Positions 10,986-22,856 of a stretch of DNA of 64,000 nucleotides are shown here, one piece after another. Each line of letters starts with the position of its first letter. Position 1 is the first letter of the stretch. The notes under the pieces are model-generated. The model had not been told where the DNA came from and did not search any database. It saw only the letters and a list, made by a program, of their open reading frames with translations. The DNA is taken from positions 3,658,001 to 3,722,000 of the forward strand of contig JACGCM010000669.1 in NCBI GenBank assembly GCA_014058105.1, written 5' to 3'. The stretch is from Kingdonia uniflora (taxonomy: Eukaryota > Streptophyta > Magnoliopsida > Ranunculales > Circaeasteraceae). The translations under genes and the position numbers were made by a program.

Positions 10986-13900
10986 TTGATTGTATGTGAT
11001 GTGCATCTTTCTGTTTCTTGGAAATTGGCCGTGGAGGTGCTGAAGTCAACTGCTGCGAATCGTGTTGATCTTGTTCGGCAACATGATGCAGATAAAGCCG
11101 CTTTGCAAGAGCAGTTCGAGCAGGAGAAAATACTGCAGAGGGAGCAGTTTGAAAAAGAAAAGGTATTGCAGAGGGAGCAGTTCGAGAGGGAAGCTGCTGC
11201 TACCAAGCAAGAGATTGAAAGTGAGGCGAAGAAAGCTGTTGATATTGCGGTGGCTGCCCGCAATAAGCTAATTCAAGCCTTCTATACCTGGGGTTTGAGC
11301 AGAGCGGATGTCGAGCTTGCTCTAGCGGGAAAATATGGCAAGATTATCTTCCCAGGGGAGGACGCTTCTCCAGTAGCTGAGCAGACCCCGACACCTCCCG
11401 TGGATGATGATCCGATCAAGGAGGTAGCAGGATCTAAATCTTGATTTTGTAGTTGTAGTATAGATCTGGAGACTTAATCAAACTTTGCCCTTTGTATTGG
11501 AGGTAGAACTATTTTGTACGTGGTTTTGAAATTGTTGTGTTAGTTGTTCATATATTATTGTTTTGATGTGAATGTATGATTTGTGTGTAGGAGGTAGTTT
11601 ATTTGAGGGGGAAAGTGATCGAGATGGAGAAGGCCTTGAGTCGAGCAAGGGATTCCATCAATCGTACTCAGTAGGTACATAATAAACTTGAATATGAGAG
11701 ATGCCTTCATAAGTCAAATTTTGATAAAACCTTTAAGGAGTTATTCGAGCTTCAATGTAGATATGGGAAGATAAAAATGGAGAGGGATGAGGTTTTATGA
11801 AAAGAGAGCAATAGGTTCATTTTACTCCAAAAATCCCTTAAGGATAAACGATTTGTAAATGAGAGTGATAAGCTAGAGTGCCAAAGGTCATTATTGTCTT
11901 TGACGCTGTTCTTTGAGGCCGAAGTTGATAGTGAGCGGGGTTTGAAGGAGGCATACTTAGAACAGTTGACCGAGAGAGACATAGTACTCGACCCAGCTCG
12001 GGTGAAATTCTTAGCGCAAGAAGCGTGCAATTGCCATAGTAGAGAGGCGCAAAGATGCTCAGCTCGGGCTGGAGTATCCATCATATGGGGCGGTGTAGAT
12101 TCATTGTCTGATGAGTTTGACTTTTGTAGGGGCAGAGGGCAATGAGGATTCTTTTCTTCAATATAAAAAAGGAGGATAGAAAGATCCACACGCAATTAGA
12201 AAACGACCTGAGGCATGCTTGTGATGAACTGGAAAGATGTAAGGGTTATAATAGCTATCTGGAGGTGGAAAAAGTGGAGTGTGCCAGGCTGTTACAGAAC
12301 TCTGAGAGGAGAGTTACCTTGTTAGAAACGTGTTTACTAGATACGCAAAAACTTCTTCAAGTATCCCAATCACGTTTGAAGAAGATAATTACGCCAAAGT
12401 GGGGGAAATGCGCTGCCGATACGGGCCTCGAACGTCAAATGGCCGACGTGGTTGCATTTTACGGGTCGGAGCTCGAGAGAGTAGAAAATGAATTCAGGCG
12501 TTATATATCAAGCTGCGGTAAAGATGTGGAAGTAGAGAATGATAAGGTTGAAAATATGCGGTTTGCAAAAAGGGATGAGGGTGGGAGAGCTTCAGACTCA
12601 AAATCACGAGCTGAAGATGCTGAGAAGGAGGAGGTCAAAGAGCTGCTACCTCACACACGACATAAGACCTATCCCCAAGAGGTCGTAATCTTTGATGAAC
12701 CTTTGCAAGTTGACGTTAGTGGTAGTAAGGTGTGGTCACAGGTCCACTAGACTGTGGCATTTGGTTGTAAATTGCCTTCCTGTATTATATCTTGATTTTG
12801 TAACACATGTTGTAGAATGATGTCTTGTAGGAATAAATATCTGTTGATACATATATTGTTTCTTGTGATTTGCTCGTCTAGGTTGAGGACAAAGGGAATG
12901 ACAACGTGGCTGCCGTATCTGCGTCTAATAAAAAATTGTCTACCAAGTTGCAGCAATGTTTGTTGTTGGTTGAAAGAAAGACTATGTTAAATTCAAAGCT
13001 AGAATCGGAGATGCTGGAGCTGCAGAGTCGGCTAAATGCTGTGACTGTAGAGTTGTCATTTAAGGATGCCGAGATATTGATTGCTAATAATGAATCCGAA
13101 CAGTGGAAAGAATCTTTGAAGAAGAAGAAATCGGAGACCATGGCTACGAATCAATAAGTGCTAGATCTGTTAAGTACAGTTGAAAAACAGAAGAATGATC
13201 TGCTGTATCGTCAGTCGGTGATAGCGACTAATACGGATCTCTTAGAGAAGCAAGATTTTAAAATTCTTTATATGCGCGACCACTTAAAAAGGCTAAACAG
13301 TGATTTGTGTGAGGCTCGAGATTCATGCCAGAGAAAAAACGACCGTGCCAAAAAGTACAAGGAGGAATGGTCCAAGAGAGATCGAGAGCTTCGTGAGGTC
13401 ATTGATAAGTGTAATTCGCGTATCGCTGCTCTTGATCGGGGCAAGCAATCTCTGGTTCAGGAGTGCATTCAAGGTAATAAAGTTTTTGAGGAACTTCATG
13501 TGAAGTATAAAGAGTCGCAGAAGATGATGGACGCCGCTGAAAAAGAGATCAATTATTCAAGGAAGGTAGATCAGAAATTGGACCGTCTAAAGCAGTAGAT
13601 GGAGCGCAGTGTGCAAATAACGAGGCAATATAGAGGCTCGTTGCTGCAGGAGAAAAAATATCTAGAAGTTCGTTGTAAAGAGCTTGTCGACGAACTAAAC
13701 AAGGTGAAAACTGAATTTTATGAAGCTACGCTTTCGACTTCGGAAAAGGTTACGTTGCGTTCTATGGCTATGCAGCATGCTGATGTAGAGAAATTTCGAA
13801 CCAGAGCGTGGGTCGATCTTGGCTACCACAACTGAATATATCACAGAATATGACTTGTAGGTAGCACGATTGTCCTATATAGATAATTTGATGCCAAGGG

Positions 13901-14030
13901 TTACAGAACTGTTGAATGCACCTTCTACAGTAGTGGAGGCGACTAGCCTGTCCCCTGCTTTACTTTCATCTGTGCCCGGGGAGAGTTCGAATGTTGTATC
14001 TCCAAAGTGTGAGTAGTAGTTCCGTAAGAA
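10986..14030 (+). pseudogene. antisense gene of element A, coiled-coil C-terminal part
   Basis: Several consecutive plus-strand frames (11020-11444, 11590-12145, 12142-12750, 12906-13598, 13599-13835 and beyond) encode highly charged heptad-like sequence, such as repeated QFEQEKILQREQFEKEKVLQ and LHVKYKESQKMMDAAEKEIN. A conserved-looking block LALAGKYGKIIFPGED precedes the first gap. An acceptor TGTGTGTAG lies before 11591, and further gaps look like introns, single stop codons (TAG after INRTQ near 11672, TAA at 13155-13157, TAG at 13596-13598) or frameshifts. Together with the N-terminal part this would be a protein of about 1000 residues with a long coiled coil. No enzyme motif is visible. 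Confidence 0.55.
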
Positions 14031-14221
14031 GAAACGTAAGTATGTTTTGGCTGAAAAAAAAATGTCATATGTTGTTATCTCTATGTATAATCAATTTGGT
14101 GACCCAACGAACGATCATATAGAGATATAATGATTTGGTATTGTAAGTCAGTTGCAACTGTATAGCGTGTATAAGTCACTTTGAACAAATCAATAAAGAC
14201 TGTTATGAGATATTTGAAGGT

Positions 14222-15085
14222 CACGTTATTTTCGAGTCGAATTGATTATCTCAATAAGCGACCCTCTGGGTAGTGTATATGTATGTCCTCGTTATGGGTC
14301 GATCTGAACGATCGTGTTGGGACATTAAATATTGCATAGCTGAGTGGAGTCTTTGCCAAATCGAATTAAATGACTCAATAAGGGATCCTTGGAGCTATGA
14401 AGCAGGTTCCAGATATAGGTCGAGCGTAGCGACCATGATGGGACCTGTATTGAATATTGCATAGCTAAATGTGACATCTCAGCCAGATCGAATAAGTGAT
14501 CCTCGGAGAGCGTGAATATATTTGGAGAGCTATGATGCAGGTCCCAGTTATAGGTCGAGCGTAGCGACCGTGATGGGACCTGTATTGAATATTGCATAGC
14601 TAAATATGACGTCTCAGCCAGATCGAATAAGCGATTCTCGGAGAGCGTGAATATATTTGGAGAGCTATGAGGCAGGTCCCAGTTATAGGTCGAGTGTAAG
14701 GACTATGATGGGACCTGTATTGAATATTACATTGCTAAATATGACGTCTCAGCCAGATCGAATAAGCGATCCTCAGAGAGCGCGAATATATTTGGAGAGT
14801 TATGAGGCAGATCCCAGTTATAGGTCGAGCGTAGCGACCGTGATGGGACCTGTATTGAATATTGTATACCTAAATGTGACGTCTCAGCCAGATCGAATAA
14901 GCGATCCTCGGAGAGCGTGAATATATTTGGAGAGCTATGAGGCAAGTCCCAGATATAGGTCGAGCGTAGCGACCGTGATAGGACATGAATTAAATATTGC
15001 ATAGCTAAATGTGATATTTCAGCCAGATCAAATAAGTAATCCTCGGAGAGCGTGAATATATTGGGAGAGCTATGAGGTAGATATT
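14222..15085. repeat. 135-bp tandem repeat array of element A
   Basis: The anchor TATTGAATATTGCATAGCT recurs at 14448, 14583, 14718, 14853 and (as AATTAAATATTG) 14988, period 135 bp, with a degenerate leading unit from about 14222. The units match the 144-bp arrays of B and C in the CGAATAAGCGATCCTCGGAGAGCG and GAGCGTAGCGACCGTGATGGGAC blocks. An amplified tandem repeat between integrase and the antisense gene is a described property of Retand-like elements. Confidence 0.9.
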
Positions 15086-15200
15086 ATAGTAGTAGGTCAT
15101 TTTGAACGAACCATATGGAGACGAGTACGATGTTAAAATAGATTTGTAGCATGATGATGAAAGTTTGCTTTATTAATCAGAATCTGAAGTTACAGCCTGT

Positions 15201-16254
15201 TTAATTTGGATACAGCTTCAGTCGGCGGGTATTCCAGGGATTGGGTACGGGCACTCCGTCACGTGTACTAAGGTCGTAAGATTCTAAAATGCTTGCGCCA
15301 GTTACGATGAAAGGACCTTCCCAATTATTTGCAAACTTCCCTGCATTAGGCGCTTTACGATGTTGGGGGATTTCCCTGAGAACAATGTCCTTGATTTTAA
15401 ATTCTCGATGTCGAACGCGCTTGTTATAAGACTGTGATAAAGCAAGCTGATATCATCCCAGATTTACAATGGCTCTTTCACGTGTTTCTTCGATCATGTT
15501 CAGGTTGCATGTGATCTGAAATTTGTTTTTATCATCCTTCATCTCGTGATCGTGTATTGGGTGATGGTACTGAGTGGGTTTATGGCTTCCGTTCTGTAGG
15601 CCAGTAAGAATGGAGTACAACTTGTTGCTATTCTTGGAGTTGTTCGATATGCCCAAAGTACGTATGGTAACTCGTTCACCCAATTCCCTTTTTTGTCATC
15701 TAAACGTTTCTTGAATCCGTCCACAATCGTTCGATTAGTAATTTCAGCTTGTTCGTTTCCTTGAGGATAGTAAGGGTTTGATGGGGAGTGAATGATATTG
15801 TGTTGATTGAGGAACGCGACGATTTTGGCGCCAATGAACTGTGGTCCATTATCGATTCTGATAAGATGCAGTCTGCCGAACCGAATGATAATGTGCTCCC
15901 AAATGAATCTGATGACTTCTTCTTCTCGTGTCCGGCACAAAGGAACTGCTTCTACCCATTTAGTGAAGTAGTCCGTAGCGACCAACAAATGTTTTTGTTT
16001 TCCTGGTACTGTCGGAAATTCTCCTACGAGGTCGAAAGCCCATCGTCGGAATGGCCAGGTGACTTGGCTTGAGTATAGTTCGAGCGCTGGGGTCGTATCT
16101 CCGGACCGTGACATTGGCAAGCGTCACACTTGCGTGCATACTCCACTGCTTGGGCATTCATCTTAGGCCAAAACATTCCTTGCGTTAATGCTTTGTTAGC
16201 AAGAGATCGACCTGTGGTATGGGACCCGCATGTGCCTTCGTGTAGATCGTGCAA
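15201..16254 (-). pseudogene. integrase of element A (Gypsy/Tat)
   Basis: Three pieces in different frames cover a full integrase. The zinc-binding region (16254-16090) has HDLHEGTCGSHTTGRSLANK and CDACQ. The catalytic core (16120-15539) has the Asp of FDLVGEFP, the Asp of IDNGPQFIGA and the Glu of GNEQAEITNR, in D,D35E spacing. The C-terminal part (about 15440-15201) has NWEGPFIV and NPWNTRRLKLYP, the GPY/F module of Gypsy integrases, and ends at a TAA at 15201. At least two frameshifts separate the pieces. The enzyme would insert the cDNA copy into the host chromosome. Catalytic residues are still visible, but the reading frame is lost. Confidence 0.9.
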
Positions 16255-16569
16255 GAATTGTTGTGCTTCTTTTTCGAATAGGCAGAGGAGGTATGGATCA
16301 GTGATGGATATTTTGTAGAGGAGGTTGTCTTGGACAATATATCTTCTTGCATTGTCGATTAATCTCCGTCGTTCTGTAGGATCTTCTGGGAGTGAGCCAT
16401 CGAATTTGTTGTGAATTCTAATATTTCTGATGAAGGGCTGTCTCCAATCACTTCCGATCTCCTCGTTGCCCCCAGTATTTATGGCGTTTGTTACGGTGGC
16501 ATTAATACTAGGGTTAGAAATGACGTCAATTTTTAAATAGCGAGCTTCTGATCCAAGGACCCCGGCGAG

Positions 16570-16821
16570 CTAAGCGAGTGCATCTGAATGTCGATTTTCT
16601 CCCCTTTGTAAATGCTCCATAGAAATTTTCTGAAATTTGTTCATTCGTTCGACCACTGCTGCAGCATAGTCAATCATTGTCCCATTGGCTTGATAGATAC
16701 CCGCATGGTGATTGACGATCAGTAATGAATCGGTATAAACAGAGAGTTCTGCTACGCCCAGTGTGAGTGCCATGTCCAAGCCATGAATTTGAGCCTCATA
16801 TTCGGCTACATTGTTAGTCAC
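16570..16821 (-). pseudogene. RNase H domain of element A
   Basis: The fragment contains NNVAEYEAQIHGLDMALTLG and VYTDSLLIVN, which carry the catalytic Glu and Asp of the RNase H fold. It is separated from RT and integrase by stops and frame changes. RNase H removes the RNA strand during reverse transcription. Confidence 0.85.
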
Positions 16822-17198
16822 TTCGAAATTGAGGTGAATGGATTTTTTGAGCCGATCATTGGAAAGAGTATAAGATTAATTCCCACTCCTGACGGAACCG
16901 TCTGTCAAAAGTCGCCAACCCTTTTTGTTACCCAATCGGACTTTTCTTCAGGCTGTTCGGTGAGTGGTTCATCTTTGTTTTCATCAAAATCTTCTTCCCA
17001 ATTAGGATCATCTACTGGAAAATCAGCTATAGCCTGCCCTTTCTCAGAGTGGCGTGGCCCAAAGTGTATGTCGTGTTCTTCGAGTGCTATTCACCATTGC
17101 TGAATACGTCGAGATTTTTCACGTTTATATAGAATTTCCCGGAGTGGATAGTTTGTTAATACCCGAACAGCGTGGGCTTGGAAATACTGTTTCAATTT

Positions 17199-18215
17199 TT
17201 ACGACATATAGACGAGGGCTAAAAGAAGCTTCTCGATCTTGGTGTATCTTGTTTCCGTAGGGGTCAGAGTCTTGCTTATAAAATAGACTGGTTTCTCGGT
17301 CTTGTCATCGAGGCGGAGAAGGACAGAGCTGAGAGAAGTATCTGTGACGGCTAAGTATACTGTGAGCTCTTCTCCATCTGTTGGTGTGCTCATAACTTGT
17401 GGTTTACCCAAATGTTGTTTGAGTTCGAGGAAAGCGGCTTCGCATTTATCCTTCCATTCGATCTCGGGATCCTTCTTTGACTTTCCCCGCGATGTACCTT
17501 GTTTAAGCAGGTCGAATAGAGGTCGGCATCTGTATGATGATTTGGACACAAAATTGTTAAGTGCTGCTATCTTCCCGACTTGTTTCTGAACATCCTTTTT
17601 TGTCTTAGGAGAAGGCATAGCCAAGAGAGCTCGTATATGTGACGGATCAGCTTCAATTCCTCGTTTGCTTATGAGGTGGCCCAAGAATTTCCCGGATTGT
17701 ACTCCGAACTGACATTTGTAAGGATTCAACCGTATTTTGTAAGCTCGCAGGGTTGCAAAAGTTGTTCGTAGATTCGCCAGGTGGTCTTCTTTTTTGAGAC
17801 TCTTGCAAAGCATGTCGCCGATGTAAACCTCCATTGTTTTACCGAGCTGATCTTTGAATATTTGCATCATCAATCTCTGATAGGTAGCGCCGAAATTTTT
17901 TAGGCCGAAAGGCATGACCTTATAGCAATACAAGCCTTGTTCGGTGATGAATGCAATCTTGTCTTGATCTTCAGGAAAATGTAGTATCTGATTGTACCCT
18001 GATGCAGTATCCATCATAGAGAGGAGTTCGTGCTCGGCTGTTGAATCGAGCAAATGGTGGATGATTGGGAGTGGAAAGCTATCTTTTAGAGTGTGGCGAT
18101 TGAGATCTGTGAAGTCGACGCAGATTTTTATTTTGCCATTTTTCTTAGGAACTGCGACAATGCTCGAGATCCAGTCCGGGTAAATAGCTTTACGGATAAA
18201 ACCGACCTCAATCAA
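17199..18215 (-). pseudogene. reverse transcriptase of element A, catalytic box altered (YIGD)
   Basis: A 338-codon open frame holds the plant Gypsy RT motifs in order: VPKKNGKIKICVDFTDLNR, FPLPIIHHLLDSTAEHELLS, MDTASGYNQI, MPFGLKNFGATYQRLM, then the catalytic box, then CQFGVQSGKFLGHLIS and the start of the RNase H connection. The box reads VYIGDML where the family has VY(V/I)DDML: the first of its two Asp residues is Gly (codon GGC, 17817-17819). That Asp binds a catalytic metal ion, so this copy should be inactive even where its frame is open. The frame runs into a stop upstream of 18215. Confidence 0.92.
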
Positions 18216-18527
18216 TTAGTCAATCTCTTTGCTTACTTTGTCTCGTATCTTTGGAGCTAGAGTCCGTTGCATCTGCTTAACCGGTTCTGCCATCTCTTTT
18301 AAATCGAGCTTGTGGCATGCCACGTCCGGATCGATCCCTGGCATCTTGTGGAACGTCCATGCAAAAATGTCGTGATTCTCTGAGAGGAACTATATGAGAC
18401 CTAAACGTTCCTCCTTGCTCAAGAGGTTCCCGATGTGAGTTCCTCTTTGTGTGCCGTTAATCTCGATATATTCTGTTGGTTCGGCGCTTGGCAGCTGATG
18501 TTCTGCTGGTGCTGAATGCTGTAATTG

Positions 18528-18992
18528 CTATGCCGGAGCTGCTGCAGCTGGCTCAACTTTAATGGTATTATCGCAAGCTCGGGCTAACTTTTGGCTGCCT
18601 TTGATCCCATATATTCCTCCTTTCCAGTCGAAACGCAGCGCTTGATGATATGTGGAGGGAATAACTTTTATGTTATGCAGCCATGGCCGTCCCAGGATGC
18701 CCATGTAACGGGATTTTGTATTGATGACGTAAAAAACTGCGTCAAGTATAACTGGTCCGACCGTGATGGGAAGTGTAATTTTGACAACGCGTTCTTCCTT
18801 GGAACTGTTGAATCCAGAGACGTTGATGTCACTTGGTTCGACTCTGTCCTCTAAACCCATTTGATCGATCGTGCTCTGGAATAGTAGTTTGACGCTGCTG
18901 CCGGTATCTACCATCATTGTATGCAGAACTATGTTCTTCATTTTTAACATGATGACGAGAGCATCGTAATGCTGGAAGTTGACGTGACGCAC
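18528..18992 (-). pseudogene. aspartic protease domain of element A
   Basis: The frame contains MMVDTGSSVKLLF (the D-T/S-G active-site triad) and, 70 residues on, MGILGRPWLHNIKVIPSTYH, the pattern of retrotransposon pepsin-like proteases that cleave the Gag-Pol polyprotein. It lies between gag and RT as expected for Gypsy elements, in a frame of its own because of decay. Confidence 0.85.
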
Positions 18993-19214
18993 GTCGCAGC
19001 CTTCGAAAGAAATCCCAGATCGTCAGCTACTTGATTGTGGCAACAAACGGGCTTCTTTATCTACCATTGTTTGATCATGGCATTGTTCAATGCGCCTGCG
19101 TTTTGATCTATTGAAGTGGCTGACTGTCTGAGTTTTGATGATGTATAGATGTTTTTCCTCATTTGCTTTGTCAGTTTGGACGACCATGATTTCAATTTTG
19201 TAGCTGCCATATTT

Positions 19215-20675
19215 TTAACTTTTAACGTCCACAATATACTCGAGCATACGACCATGCAAAAATACACTTAGGAGGAGGAGTTTTAACACGAAACATTGCT
19301 CCGTATCATGATGATGGATCTTGTGGTGAATGCAGTACGGTCTTCCTGGTATGGGTTGAAGAGTATTGGCATTTTTGAAGAGCTCATCCTTTTGCAGTAG
19401 TGGATATATGTTGCCAATGGTAGTTGTCAACCGTGGTAAGCGTGGAACTGGTCTCTTCTGTTCTTGACGGGCTCGATCATCGTAGGACTTGAAACGTTTC
19501 TTATCGCCTCCATAGTTTTTACTGCTGTTGTGAGTACGTTCTCCGGTATGATCATTTGTGGATAGAGCGGTGCGCTGAGGTTTTTGTTTTTTAGTCGTTA
19601 GTCTTTCGAGGTCGATGAAATTGTTGACCTTTTCCATCATATCTTCTAACGTTTGTGGCTTGTTGAGGATCAGATGTTCCTTGACTCGTCCATCTATGAG
19701 CAACGCATTTGTGAAAGCGGAGATCGCGATCTTTTTGTCGAGGTTATCGAGCTTTCGAGCCAGCCCGAAAAACTTCCTGGTAAATGTTTCCAACTTCTCC
19801 TCTAGCTCTTGTTTGAGACTGAACAAAGAGTAAAGACTTTCCTCCTTGTCTTTATTATGCGAATAGTTCTTGATGAACAGTTTGTGAAGTTGCTCGAAGG
19901 TAACGATAGAGCCTTCATCTAGTGTATGAAACCATCGTAACGGTTCGCCTTTTAAGCTGGTCGGGAATAATCGACAGAGAATGTGGTTGGAGGAGGAATG
20001 CAGTCCCAAAGAATCTTGAAATTCTTGGATGTGTTCCACAGGATCCCCTCCTTCGTATTTCTGAATCGTCGGAGTGCAAAAACTAATTGGTACTTCTTCG
20101 TCTAGCAACTCCTGTGAGAGCGGGCTCTTCTGCAACCTTGCATAATTGCTCCTCCCGTTAAGTATTTGAGCGTCTAAAAGCTCCTTGATGCGTTTATCCA
20201 CCTGTTCTGGAGTGAGGTGTTGTCGAGACGTGACAACTCGCTTTATTGTTAGGTCTCTCGCAGGGTTGTGCTCTCCTGTTGCTTCTCCCATGCGGTCATA
20301 GACTGAAATTCAGGATTTTTCCCTGTTTTGCTCCTCTCGTGGCTGTAGATCTATTATCCCTCCAGCGGGCAATGGTGGATTGATGCGACTCTGAGGTAGG
20401 ACTGGCTCTTGCTGCATTTGAGGAAGTGCAGTGTTTCTGACTTGATGTCCCAAGCGATCATGGAATGATTTCCTCGAGGCTGCGGGCAGAGCGTTCTGCT
20501 GTCTCGGATTTGCCGTTATTTGAGCTTGGATTGCTCTGATTGTGTCCTGCATGCTGGCGAACTGTTTCTCCAGCTCCATTCTTCGTTCGGTTTCTGCTTG
20601 CACAGTTGTTCGCAGATCCGTTACTCCTTCAGCAGTGTCAGGCAGGGCGTGGTGTGATTTGTCTTGATTTGCCAT
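19215..20675 (-). pseudogene. gag of element A
   Basis: The frame starts at ATG 20675 (MANQDKSHHAL), has one TGA at 20310-20312 and continues in the same frame to 19215. The N-terminal part has a short coiled coil (ETERRMELEKQFASMQDTI). The central part has the retrotransposon Gag signature, with YEGGDPVEHIQEFQ, LKGEPLRWFHTL and FIKNYS, then LKQELEEKLETFTRKFFGLA. Gag forms the particle that packages the RNA. The start codon choice rests on its position about 60 bp from the PBS and on the matching MANQDQ start in element C. Confidence 0.88.
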
Positions 20676-20733
20676 CTTTGAAAGATAAATGTGATAAAAA
20701 ACTGGATTGGAGAACGCTGAGTGTAATCTTCGA

Positions 20734-20751
20734 TTCCCACAGACGGCGCCA
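20734..20751 (-). other. primer-binding site of element A
   Basis: TGGCGCCGTCTGTGGGAA on the minus strand, 2 bp from the 5' LTR. It fixes the orientation of the element. Confidence 0.85.
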
Positions 20752-20753
20752 AA

Positions 20754-21508
20754 TGTAATAGCCTATTTTTGTAGAGACCAAAAATAGTGTTTTACACCTT
20801 GAAATTGAGAATGCTGTAGATAAAATTGCTATAAACACAAAGTTTTAGCGTGGAAAACCCTTGAATGGGTAAAAAACCCCGACCTCTCCTTAGAAAGAGA
20901 GATGTTTATAGATGTTTGCTAGCTATTACAAAGAGAGAGAGAGAAATATGTAGAAATAATCTCTTAGAGGTTCTCAGAGCAGTCTCCTCCTAATCTGTAG
21001 CTATCTAGTCTTATTTATAGGTCTTATAATATGACCGTTGGTTACATTGATGAGAAATGTTATAATATCAGGCTTTGATGAGTCTTCATGGTGGACTTTG
21101 TAACGTCCCGATACTTGTTGATCTGTAACGGATCTATTAACATTCTTTAGTTGTAGCTTCAGATCGTTGGGAAGGTACGATTTCTTGTGATGCTCGTGTG
21201 CATGCGATCTGTTGACAAATGGAGGAGTATCTTTTGTAGCGCGAAGTCACAGGATGCTTTGATATCTCCAAACTGTTGGTGAAGATGCAATCTCTAATAG
21301 TGTTTGCATGTATTCGAACTGTTGCTAGATATCTGAGTATTTTGTGCAGTGCGATGATATTGGATGCTTTGTCATTCCGAGCTGCAAATGGGGAAGTCTG
21401 TATTACGATCTTCTTGCTTTAGTCCCTGATTGGTTATCAGTGTGTTATCTCGAGCTATGTGAGTTCGAATATCGGACTCAGTACGGGGATTAGAAATAAG
21501 CCCTTACA
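20754..21508 (-). repeat. right (5') LTR of element A
   Basis: It is 755 bp, TGTAATAGCC...CCCTTACA, closely similar to 6676-7450 with small indels. The first ~300 bp (R-U5 side) are shared with elements B and C; the rest (U3) is specific to A. Confidence 0.9.
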
Positions 21509-21912
21509 ATTATTGTTTTAATGAGGAACGTTACAATATGTGAACTTGATGAGTCATCATAATGGTCGAGTAACGGCTTGAGTAACTCTTCTTCCTTGTA
21601 ACCGCTTCATAATGTGTCATAAATGGCCCCATGCTTGTTGACGAGGTCGAAGTACTGTAGATGTATCAGTTTGAAGTACTGTAACAGGTCGGATTACTGT
21701 AGCAGTTCGGGTTAATGTAATTGTTACTATTCAAAGTACTGTAGATGTAGTAGTTCGAGACTGTAGCATGTCGGATTACTGTAGCAGTCGGTACTGTAGC
21801 AGTCGGATTATTGTTGCAGATCGGGTTAATGTAGTTGTTACTATTCAAAGTACTGTAGATATAGCAAGTCGAATTACTGTAGCAGTCAGAGTATTGGAAA
21901 TAAGTCACCACA
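21509..21912 (-). repeat. right (5') LTR of element B, second part
   Basis: It continues the LTR broken at 6675, starting with the duplicated ATTAT and TGTTTTAATGAGGAACGTT, through a U3 minisatellite of TACTGTAGCAGTTCGGGTTAATGTAG type, to GTCACCACA. The TSD CTAGC follows. Confidence 0.9.
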
Positions 21913-21917
21913 CTAGC

Positions 21918-22856
21918 TAACTTAATCTTTGCTCTTTTACAATTTCAAATTGCTCGAGTAAAGAATGTGTCTTTACGTAAATTTAGAGTCGATTTTATAC
22001 CGGGGAATTAATATATATGACATACAAAAATTATCTAGAAGATTATTGTACATTTAAAAGGCCCATTTTTGGAATTCGCCTAAGGCTCCTAAAGGTCTAG
22101 GAACAGCCCTGTGTGCGATCTCCAGAAGACATCTCGCTAACCATTTCCTATTCAAAGTTTTCTTTTTCCTTATATTTTCACTAAAAAGTTCAGGAACATT
22201 TAAGATGAGTTGAACAACTCTTATGGGATCTTCCAATTAAATCTAAACTAAAGTACCAAAAAAGTCCTACAGAACTCCAACTCTCTAATGAAACATATAA
22301 ATCACACATACAGAAACCTTAACTAACCAAGATGAGTGTTGTTACTCGTTAGAGAGACTGAGTCAAGGAAATTGTTGTTTGAGCCTTGAAGAGGGAGATC
22401 CAAGTACCAAATATTCTTACAGAGATTATAACTTAGAAAATCCTTCAAAACGTGTAACTTACAATGAGATATTTCCTTTGAATAGTACCACCGTATTACC
22501 ACACTACAGTGGTTAGTAGCAGTACGAGCAACGTCCTTATAAGTTCATTACTGAAGTTAATATGTGTTTCATGTGTTTATGTTCAGGGAATAATGTTTAA
22601 TCTGAATCCTACAAGTTTAAGACCTCTTTTGTTTGCCCTCTTTGCAATGTCATCGCCATGCAAACGCCCTTCGCTTCCCTCTTTCCGTTTCCCACCAAAT
22701 AACACTCAGCGGTCAAAGAAAGTTTTTTTTAAAGACGAAAACATTGCATTTGGACGTACGATTACACTGAAACACCAATACATCTGATAATTATATCTTC
22801 AGTTTTTGGTAAAATTCCATAACTTCAAATTCTTTTGGCTAAGTGCAGGCAAAAAA
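21918..22856. other. host flank, no gene recognised
   Basis: AT-rich single-copy-looking sequence. A few short frames exist (for example 22509-22787 plus) but none shows a family signature. It may include leader sequence of the ERF relic that follows. Confidence 0.4.

Larger units (their letters stand above)
6676..21508 (-). mobile_element. element A: Tat/Retand-like Gypsy retrotransposon with antisense gene
   Basis: A 14.8-kb element with LTRs at 6676-7450 and 20754-21508 sits inside the right LTR of element B. The 5-bp flanks are GTTAT (6671-6675) and ATTAT (21509-21513); the uninterrupted LTR of B reads GTTAT, so the right copy carries one change. PBS (20734-20751) and gag-pol order place the 5' end on the right. 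Order on the minus strand: gag, protease, RT, RNase H, integrase (20675 down to 15201), then a 135-bp tandem repeat, then a 5-kb antisense gene (plus strand) before the 3' LTR. A large extra region between integrase and 3' LTR, with an antisense ORF and a tandem repeat, is known for the Tat lineage (Retand, Grande, RIRE2). Many stops and frameshifts make it non-functional. Confidence 0.9.
263..21912 (-). mobile_element. element B: Tat-type LTR retrotransposon without pol, with nested insertions
   Basis: The element runs from TGTAATAACC at 263 to GTCACCACA at 21912 and is flanked by a perfect 5-bp TSD, CTAGC (258-262 and 21913-21917). A primer-binding site beside the right LTR (6363-6380, read on the minus strand) shows that the element faces left, so the right LTR is its 5' LTR. 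The interior (987-6382) has no protease, RT or integrase. It holds tandem repeats, a solo LTR of another family, an EXO70-like fragment and a remnant of a gag start. The right LTR is split at 6675/21509 by element A. Without the nested pieces B would be about 6 kb, a non-autonomous element dependent on proteins from relatives. Confidence 0.9.
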
